This document shows, one piece after another, positions 1-4,761 of a stretch of DNA of 5,850 bases. The position numbers and the translations under genes were made by a program. This DNA is from an uncultured Blautia sp. (lineage in GTDB: Bacteria; Bacillota; Clostridia; Lachnospirales; Lachnospiraceae): positions 1 to 5,850 of the forward strand of contig URWL01000145.1 of the NCBI GenBank assembly GCA_900551465.1. The letters run 5' to 3'. Under the pieces are notes generated by a model that made no database searches, was not told where the DNA came from, and worked only from the letters and a program-made list of their open reading frames with translations. Within the stretch, counting starts at the first letter, position 1. The number at the start of each line of letters is the position of its first letter.

Positions 1-891
1 CCTGTATATCGTCCCGGAAAAGAGTTTACAAAACTTCTGGAACAACTGGAGCTCCAGGATTATCCGATCAGCAGAATTATTATCATGCATACGGAGGATG
101 GATTGTGGAAGGAAAAATGGGAAAAAGAGCATCCGATACTGGAAGTTTATCATTTAAAAAAAACAGAGTTTGATCACGGCGGTACCAGAAAAAGAGCATC
201 TGAGTTATCAGACGGAGAAATTATGATTTTTATGACTCAGGATGCATCCCCGGCAGATACTCATCTGATCACTCATCTGGTAAAGGCTCTGACTGCGCAG
301 GATGATATTGCAGCTGCATATGCCCGTCAGCTTCCTGCGCCATCCTGCAGCTTTGTTGAGTCTTATACAAGAACATTTAATTATCCGGAAAAATCCTCTG
401 TAAAAACAAAGAAGGATCTGTCTGTATATGGGATCAAAACATTTTTCTGCTCAAATGTGTGTGCGGCATATAAAAAAGACATCTATGAAAAACTGGGAGG
501 ATTTGTGGAAAAAACCATTTTTAATGAAGACATGATCTATGCAGCCAGACTGATACAAAATGGGTTTGGGATTGCTTATGCAGCTGATGCACAGGTGGTT
601 CATTCCCATAATTATACCTGCAGTCAGCAGTTTCACAGAAATTTTGACCTGGGCGTATCTCAGGCGGAGTATCATGAAATCTTTGATTCTGTACCTTCGG
701 AAGGAGAAGGAATCCGTCTGGTGAAAAAAACAGCTGTACATCTTTTAAAATCCGGGAAATGGTATCTGATACCAGGTTTTATTTTACAAAGCGGATGTAA
801 ATATGCTGGATATCTGACAGGAAAACGATATAGAAAACTGCCTCGAAAACTGCTTCTCTGGTGTACCATGAACAAGTCTTACTGGAAGTGA
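1..891 (+). CDS. Family 2 glycosyltransferase, rhamnosyltransferase-like (5' end outside window)
   Basis: The frame is open from base 1 and begins with a Pro-Val-Tyr-Arg-Pro-Gly-Lys segment, which in this family lies about 5-15 residues after the initiator Met, so only the extreme N-terminus is missing; the ATG at 85 is internal. In the visible 296 residues: EFDHGGTR (about 54-61), then a FMTQDA strand with the DxD-like Asp at 81, a GGF motif near 166-168, an Asn-Glu-Asp at 175-177 that fits the catalytic/acceptor ED site, and HSHNYT at 201-206, typical of bacterial rhamnosyltransferases. The C-terminus ends in NKSYWK, also usual for this group. No transmembrane segment is seen. Such enzymes transfer a sugar (often dTDP-rhamnose) from a nucleotide donor onto a growing cell-wall or exopolysaccharide chain at the cytoplasmic face. 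The family is well supported; the donor sugar is inference. It probably ends a polysaccharide gene cluster lying to the left. Confidence 0.87.
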   Translation, partial: PVYRPGKEFTKLLEQLELQDYPISRIIIMHTEDGLWKEKWEKEHPILEVYHLKKTEFDHGGTRKRASELSDGEIMIFMTQDASPADTHLITHLVKALTAQDDIAAAYARQLPAPSCSFVESYTRTFNYPEKSSVKTKKDLSVYGIKTFFCSNVCAAYKKDIYEKLGGFVEKTIFNEDMIYAARLIQNGFGIAYAADAQVVHSHNYTCSQQFHRNFDLGVSQAEYHEIFDSVPSEGEGIRLVKKTAVHLLKSGKWYLIPGFILQSGCKYAGYLTGKRYRKLPRKLLLWCTMNKSYWK

Positions 892-996
892 CAATGCTTC
901 AATGGGTCCGCCCTGTGAACACGTTTTTTTAAAGGAGTTGTCACATTTTGAACACAATTCCCTGTTACACTTGAGTCATAAATAAAATGACAACGG

Positions 997-1003
997 AGAG
1001 GAG
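997..1003 (+). promoter_or_regulatory. Ribosome binding site fixing the htrA start
   Basis: AGAGGAG sits 7 bases before the ATG at 1011. The upstream in-frame ATG at 987 would place this Shine-Dalgarno sequence inside the coding region and has only A-rich sequence before it, so 1011 is chosen as the start. Confidence 0.8.
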
Positions 1004-1010
1004 CAAAACC

Positions 1011-2450
1011 ATGGATAATGATAACAATTGGGGACAGGATGCTCCGCAGAATCAGAATAGATGGAACGAAAGAGAAAGTCATCCAGAACCGATTCCGCAT
1101 TATGATCATTATCAGATGCATCGAAACAGTGCGGAACCGGAGCATACACCCCCGAAAAAAAATAAAACAAGAAAACATACTGCTGGTAAAAAGCTTGCGG
1201 GAACTGTTGCACTGGCAGTTGTTTTTGGAGTAACAGCCAGTGCCGTGTTCCAGGCTTCTAATTTTGCAGCTGAAAGATACCTGGGAACAGGAACGCGTAC
1301 AGAAACTGTTCAGCCTATATCCAAAACAGACGTGTCAGCTTCAGAAGAAACGAGTTTGTCAGCTGAGGGCGGCTCTGGAAATGCCGGCTCAGTGGCAGAG
1401 GTTGCTGCGGCAGCCATGCCGTCAGTTGTTGCGATCACTTCTGTAAGTGTTCAGGAGATTCCAAGCTTTTTTGGTATGTATACCTTTGGTTCCTATGGAA
1501 CTCAGCAGTTTTCCAGTGAAAGCAGCGGATCTGGCATTATTGTGGGAGAAAATGACGATGAGCTTCTGATCGCTACCAATAATCATGTTGTAGAAAACGC
1601 GACTACTTTAAGTGTATGCTTTATTGGTGATGATACTGCTGAAGCAGAAAAAGAACTTCAAAATATAATTCACGATGATATCAATGTAGAGGATGCGGTA
1701 AGCGCCAAGATCAAAGGAACAGATGCACCAAATGATCTGGCAGTAGTAGCTGTACAAAAATCTGATATCCCGAAGGATACGCTTTCTGAGATTAAGATTG
1801 CACAGATCGGGGATTCAGACGGACTGCAGGTAGGAGAGCAGGTGGTTGCCATTGGTAATGCATTGGGCTATGGACAGTCTGTTACTTCCGGATGGGTAAG
1901 TGCTCTTGACAGAAGCATTGCAACGGAGGATGTGACAACTTCAGGTCTGATACAGACGGATGCAGCGATTAATCCGGGAAACAGCGGCGGTGCGCTTTTG
2001 AATATGAATGGAGAGCTGATCGGCATCAACTCTGCAAAATATGCAGATAATGCAGTAGAAGGAATGGGATATGCCATTCCGGTGGCTACCGCCCAGCCTA
2101 TTCTGGAAAAACTTATGAACCGTCAGACCAGAGATAAGGTACAGGAGTCAGAAGCCGGATATCTGGGGCTTGAGGCCGGAGATATGACAGCTGAGGCACT
2201 GGAAATGTATGATATGCCGGCAGGTGCCTTTGTGATTGAGGCAGTAGAAGGAGATCCTGCTGCTAATGCAGGAATCCGCAGAGGTGATGTCATTGTGGAA
2301 ATGGACGGACAGACAGTAACAGGAGGATCAGATCTGATCGAAAAGCTTTCTTATTATGCTGCAGGAGAGACTGTAGAGATGATTATTTCACGCCCGGTCA
2401 ATGGAGAATACACGGAGCAGAGTGTAGAAGTGACACTGGGATCCCGGTAG
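1011..2450 (+). CDS. htrA: HtrA/DegP-family S1C serine protease, membrane-anchored, one PDZ domain
   Basis: This is a 479-residue envelope protease/chaperone of the trypsin-like HtrA family, which degrades misfolded exported proteins. Order of parts: a polar N-terminal tail rich in Asn, Gln, His and Glu (about 1-55), a basic stretch, one TM helix (about 62-82), an acidic Ser-rich linker (about 95-125), the protease domain, then a PDZ domain (about 383-475). The triad is complete: His192 in NNHVVENA, Asp242 in NDLAVV, Ser325 in GNSGGA, so it should be active. The basic residues before the helix predict N-in/C-out topology, with the protease on the outer face. His and Asp are 50 residues apart against about 30 in DegP, owing to an acidic insertion near 207-232. 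Single-PDZ, TM-anchored forms are normal in Firmicutes. A flanking gap of 119 bases upstream suggests its own transcription unit, but I could not identify a firm promoter there. Confidence 0.95.
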   Translation: MDNDNNWGQDAPQNQNRWNERESHPEPIPHYDHYQMHRNSAEPEHTPPKKNKTRKHTAGKKLAGTVALAVVFGVTASAVFQASNFAAERYLGTGTRTETVQPISKTDVSASEETSLSAEGGSGNAGSVAEVAAAAMPSVVAITSVSVQEIPSFFGMYTFGSYGTQQFSSESSGSGIIVGENDDELLIATNNHVVENATTLSVCFIGDDTAEAEKELQNIIHDDINVEDAVSAKIKGTDAPNDLAVVAVQKSDIPKDTLSEIKIAQIGDSDGLQVGEQVVAIGNALGYGQSVTSGWVSALDRSIATEDVTTSGLIQTDAAINPGNSGGALLNMNGELIGINSAKYADNAVEGMGYAIPVATAQPILEKLMNRQTRDKVQESEAGYLGLEAGDMTAEALEMYDMPAGAFVIEAVEGDPAANAGIRRGDVIVEMDGQTVTGGSDLIEKLSYYAAGETVEMIISRPVNGEYTEQSVEVTLGSR

Positions 2451-2457
2451 GATGAAA

Positions 2458-2472
2458 GGATTTCTGAAATCC
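2458..2472 (+). terminator. Weak hairpin just after the htrA stop
   Basis: GGATTT and AAATCC pair perfectly (6 bp) around a CTG loop, 7 bases after the htrA stop codon. The sequence after it (GTATTTAAGTGTTTT) has broken T-runs only, so it is at best a weak terminator or an mRNA 3'-end stabiliser. The hairpin at 2548-2593 is a better terminator candidate for htrA. Confidence 0.25.
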
Positions 2473-2517
2473 GTATTTAAGTGTTTTGCCGCCTGGCGCA
2501 ATTTATAAAAACTTTAG

Positions 2518-2545
2518 TTTACAGGTGCATAGGTTATGATATAAT
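2518..2545 (+). promoter_or_regulatory. Sigma-A promoter with extended -10 for the clpX-like operon
   Basis: The -35 is TTTACA (2518-2523; one mismatch to TTGACA) and the -10 is a perfect TATAAT (2540-2545), with a 16-base spacer. The TG at 2537-2538, one base before the -10, makes it an extended -10. Transcription should start near 2551-2553, giving a 5' leader of about 115 bases before the ATG at 2668. This is the best promoter in the window and probably drives the three downstream genes. A GCATAGG heptamer occurs in the spacer (2527-2533) and again just after the -10 (2550-2556), a possible but unproven operator. Confidence 0.8.
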
Positions 2546-2547
2546 AG

Positions 2548-2601
2548 ACGCATAGGCTGAGGGATTCTGAGAAAAGAACATCAGCCTGTGCGTTTTATAT
2601 T
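2548..2601 (+). terminator. Terminator-like 13-bp hairpin with T-rich tail, overlapping the start of the clpX-like transcript
   Basis: The left arm 2548-2560 (ACGCATAGGCTGA) pairs with 2581-2593 (TCAGCCTGTGCGT) over 13 bp, with a single G-U pair (2553-2588) and a 20-base purine-rich loop. It runs into TTTTATATT, as in an intrinsic terminator on the + strand; the - strand has no matching T-run. It could terminate htrA read-through. Because the predicted start of the downstream transcript falls inside the left arm, the same element could also act as a 5' stabilising stem or an attenuator. The stem is seen directly; its role is inference. Confidence 0.6.
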
Positions 2602-2650
2602 GTCATGAAATCACAGAAATGTGACAGATATAGAATATATGACATGACAG
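2600..2650 (+). other. Structured leader segment before the clpX-like ribosome binding site
   Basis: TGTCATG (2601-2607) pairs perfectly with CATGACA (2643-2649), extendable by a T-G pair (2600-2650). Inside it is a second hairpin, TCACA (2611-2615) and TGTGA (2620-2624), closed by a GAAA tetraloop of the stable GNRA class. TGACA occurs three times (2622, 2640, 2645), so TGTCA at 2601-2605 has alternative partners. The outer stem ends 5 bases before the Shine-Dalgarno sequence. This could affect translation start, but the stems are short and AT-rich in part. Confidence 0.4.
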
Positions 2651-2655
2651 AACGG

Positions 2656-2662
2656 AAAGGAG
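2656..2662 (+). promoter_or_regulatory. Ribosome binding site fixing the clpX-like start
   Basis: AAAGGAG lies 5 bases before the ATG at 2668. Earlier in-frame ATGs at 2605 and 2644 have no comparable site and lie inside the inverted repeat of the leader, so 2668 is preferred. Confidence 0.8.
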
Positions 2663-2667
2663 TTTAT

Positions 2668-4089
2668 ATGAGTGATAAATACGAAGATGAAGTGACTTTA
2701 GAGGAAGATCGTGAGGAGCAGGAAGATCATAAACATGAGCCTGAGAAATTCTGCACTCTTTGCCGGAGATCCGAACGGCAGGCAGGAAGAATGATCGATC
2801 TTCCCAATAATATACATATCTGCTCTGACTGTATGCAGAAGAGCTTTGATACGATGAATACTCAGATGAGCAATGGAAACTTTAATTACAGTGATCTTTT
2901 TAATATGCCGGGAGTAAGCATGATCGATCTGGGAAGCTTCCAAAATCAGATGAACCAGCCAAAAAAAGCGCCCAAAAAGAAAAAAGAAGCGAAACCTGTT
3001 CTGGATCTGAAAAAGATTCCGGCTCCCCATAAGATCAAGGCGACTCTTGACGAGTATGTGATAGGTCAGGAACATGCAAAAAAAGTAATGTCTGTTGCGG
3101 TTTATAACCATTATAAAAGAGTTGCTACAGACACTATGGATGAAATTGATATTGAAAAGTCAAACATGCTGATGATCGGACCTACTGGTAGCGGAAAGAC
3201 GTATCTGGTAAAGACCCTTGCCAAGCTTCTGGACGTGCCTCTTGCGATTGCAGATGCAACTTCACTGACGGAGGCAGGCTATATCGGAGATGATATTGAA
3301 AGCGTGGTATCCAAGCTTCTTGCTGCTGCGGACAATGATGTGGAAAAGGCAGAACATGGAATCATTTTTATTGACGAGATCGATAAGATTGCAAAGAAGA
3401 AAAACACAAACCAGAGAGACGTCAGCGGAGAGGCTGTACAGCAGGGAATGCTGAAACTGCTGGAGGGAAGTGATGTGGAGGTTCCGGTAGGAGCCAACAG
3501 TAAAAATGCCATGGTTCCTCTTACAACTGTCAATACGAGGAATATTCTTTTTATCTGCGGAGGAGCGTTCCCGGATCTGGAGAGCATTATAAAAGAGCGT
3601 CTTAATAAGCAGGCATCTATTGGCTTTTATGCAGATCTGAAAGATAAGTATGATGATGATCCGCATCTTCTTGAGAAGGTAACGGTAGATGATATCCGCA
3701 ATTTTGGTATGATACCGGAATTTATCGGACGTCTTCCGATTATTTTTACCCTGGAGGGACTTTCCGAGGATATGCTGGTAAAAATCCTCAAAGAGCCGAA
3801 GAATGCTATTTTGAAGCAGTATCAGAAGCTTCTGGCGCTGGATGAGGTTAAACTGGAGTTTGATGAAGGCGCTCTTCATGCCATTGCAGCCAAAGCTATG
3901 GAGAAAAAGACAGGTGCAAGAGCGCTGAGGGCTATTTTGGAAGAATACATGCTGGATATTATGTATGAAATTCCTAAGGATGACAGCATCGGTCAGGTGG
4001 TGATCACAAGAGAATATATTGAGGGAAACGGAGGCCCAAAGATCCTTTTAAGGGGACAGGAGGTTCCGCTTCTGGAAACTGCACAGTAG
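2668..4089 (+). CDS. clpX: ClpX-type AAA+ unfoldase (divergent, probable second ClpX)
   Basis: This 473-residue ATPase unfolds protein substrates and passes them to ClpP. An acidic N-terminal extension (about 1-26) precedes a C4 zinc-binding domain (Cys29, Cys32, Cys52, Cys55), followed by a Met/Asn-rich linker and a lysine-rich patch (about 108-120). The AAA+ module has Walker A GPTGSGKT (171-178), pore loop GYIG (204-207; GYVG in most ClpX), Walker B FIDE (234-237), an arginine finger in FIGRLP (Arg355) and sensor 2 GAR (Arg418). The ClpP-docking tripeptide IGF is present (318-320), so ClpP pairing is likely. The RKH pore-entry motif that binds the ssrA tag in E. coli ClpX is replaced by SKN (278-280). 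It is longer than typical ClpX (about 420 residues) because of the extension and linker, and no clpP, tig or lon lies beside it. I infer a paralogue of the housekeeping ClpX with different substrate choice. It has its own promoter and heads an operon. Confidence 0.9.
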   Translation: MSDKYEDEVTLEEDREEQEDHKHEPEKFCTLCRRSERQAGRMIDLPNNIHICSDCMQKSFDTMNTQMSNGNFNYSDLFNMPGVSMIDLGSFQNQMNQPKKAPKKKKEAKPVLDLKKIPAPHKIKATLDEYVIGQEHAKKVMSVAVYNHYKRVATDTMDEIDIEKSNMLMIGPTGSGKTYLVKTLAKLLDVPLAIADATSLTEAGYIGDDIESVVSKLLAAADNDVEKAEHGIIFIDEIDKIAKKKNTNQRDVSGEAVQQGMLKLLEGSDVEVPVGANSKNAMVPLTTVNTRNILFICGGAFPDLESIIKERLNKQASIGFYADLKDKYDDDPHLLEKVTVDDIRNFGMIPEFIGRLPIIFTLEGLSEDMLVKILKEPKNAILKQYQKLLALDEVKLEFDEGALHAIAAKAMEKKTGARALRAILEEYMLDIMYEIPKDDSIGQVVITREYIEGNGGPKILLRGQEVPLLETAQ

Positions 4090-4116
4090 ATCAGGTCAGA
4101 AAGAAGGTTATCTGTT

Positions 4117-4743
4117 ATGGCAAAAGAATTTTTTCAGGAATTTGGTGAAGCGTTTACAAAAACAATGCGTGATATTGGGGAACGGGCAGAATCTTTTTAC
4201 AGTGAACAGAAATTGAGAAACAAGATTTCCGGTGAGGAAAAGCAGATCCGTAAAATAATGGAAGAGCTGGGAAAGATTATTTACAGACGCTATAAGGATG
4301 ACGTTCCGCTGGAAGACATGCAAAGACGTCTCTGCGAGCAGATTGAACAGCGCATGGACAGGATCAGTCAGTATAAAGAGGCTATTGCCGGAGTAAAAGA
4401 AAAGAAGGTGTGCCCTTCCTGCGGCATTACGGTAGAAGCAGAAATGGCTTTTTGTCCTCATTGCGGAGCAGCCTGCACTACGAAAGAACAGGAAGAACAG
4501 GCAGGAGCAGTAGTTGCAGAGATGACTGCGGAGCAACTGGAGCCGGAAGCAGCAGAGGAAGTACTGTCAGAAAAAACGGAGCCAGCAGCAGAAGAGACAT
4601 TGTCAGAAGCGCTGGAGACGGAAGAGGAAGTACCGTCAGAGAAACCGGAGCCAGTGGAAGAAGTATCGTCAGAAGAGTCTGAGACAGCAAAGGAAGAGAC
4701 AGAGGAGGATGGATCGGCAGCAGAAGGAAAAGAAACAGAGTAA
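4117..4743 (+). CDS. Zinc-ribbon protein with coiled coil and acidic repetitive tail
   Basis: This is a 208-residue protein of unknown function with no signal peptide or TM segment, so it is probably cytoplasmic. Residues about 20-95 are charged and helical, likely a coiled coil. A zinc ribbon follows, with CPSCG (Cys99, Cys102) and CPHCG (Cys113, Cys116), a compact knuckle pair of the kind found in many Firmicutes zinc-ribbon proteins. From about 127 to the end the chain is almost all Glu, Ala, Ser, Pro and Thr, including four imperfect 10-12 residue repeats. The start at 4117 has AAGAAGG 9 bases before it. It lies 27 bases after the clpX-like gene and 18 before the next gene, so it is likely co-transcribed with both. 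The placement suggests a partner, adaptor or substrate of the ClpX-like protein, but nothing in the sequence proves this. Confidence 0.85.
   Translation: MAKEFFQEFGEAFTKTMRDIGERAESFYSEQKLRNKISGEEKQIRKIMEELGKIIYRRYKDDVPLEDMQRRLCEQIEQRMDRISQYKEAIAGVKEKKVCPSCGITVEAEMAFCPHCGAACTTKEQEEQAGAVVAEMTAEQLEPEAAEEVLSEKTEPAAEETLSEALETEEEVPSEKPEPVEEVSSEESETAKEETEEDGSAAEGKETE
4555..4689 (+). repeat. In-gene imperfect tandem repeat coding an acidic tail
   Basis: Four units of roughly 30-36 bases encode EEVLSEKTEPAA, EETLSEALET, EEEVPSEKPEPV and EEVSSEESETA (residues 147-191). Each centres on a Glu-Glu-x-x-Ser-Glu core, and the bases GAAGTA-x-x-GTCAGA recur, so the units probably arose by duplication and then drifted. 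Length may vary between strains. Confidence 0.6.
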
Positions 4744-4746
4744 AAC

Positions 4747-4753
4747 AGGGGGA
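4747..4753 (+). promoter_or_regulatory. Ribosome binding site of the secreted hydrolase gene
   Basis: AGGGGGA lies 8 bases before the ATG at 4762; a second purine run, GAGGG, is only 2 bases from the start codon and is less well placed. Together with the 18-base gap to the preceding stop codon, this supports translation from 4762 as part of the operon. Confidence 0.6.
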
Positions 4754-4761
4754 AGAGGGAA

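Noticed and set aside
885..930. Terminator for the glycosyltransferase gene ending in seven T
   Set aside because: Only 3-4 bp stems can be drawn (GAAG/CTTC, GGG/CCC) and none sits next to the T-run, so it is not called.
948..974. Possible 8-codon leader peptide starting with TTG, preceded by AAAGGAG at 931-937
   Set aside because: It is too short, has a rare start codon and shows no regulatory codon run; chance is the simpler explanation.
2611..2624. TCACA/TGTGA as a CRP-type operator
   Set aside because: CRP sites read TGTGA then TCACA with a 6-base gap; here the order is reversed and the gap is 4 bases, which fits an RNA hairpin better.
2605..2667. 21-residue N-terminal extension of the ClpX-like protein using ATG at 2605 or 2644
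   Set aside because: No ribosome binding site precedes either ATG, they lie in the leader structure, and AAAGGAG at 2656 fits the ATG at 2668.
3262..3879. Long open frame (205 codons) on the - strand
   Set aside because: It lies wholly antisense to the AAA+ core of the ClpX-like gene, whose motifs are all intact; the predicted product has no recognisable domain and no good ribosome binding site was seen.
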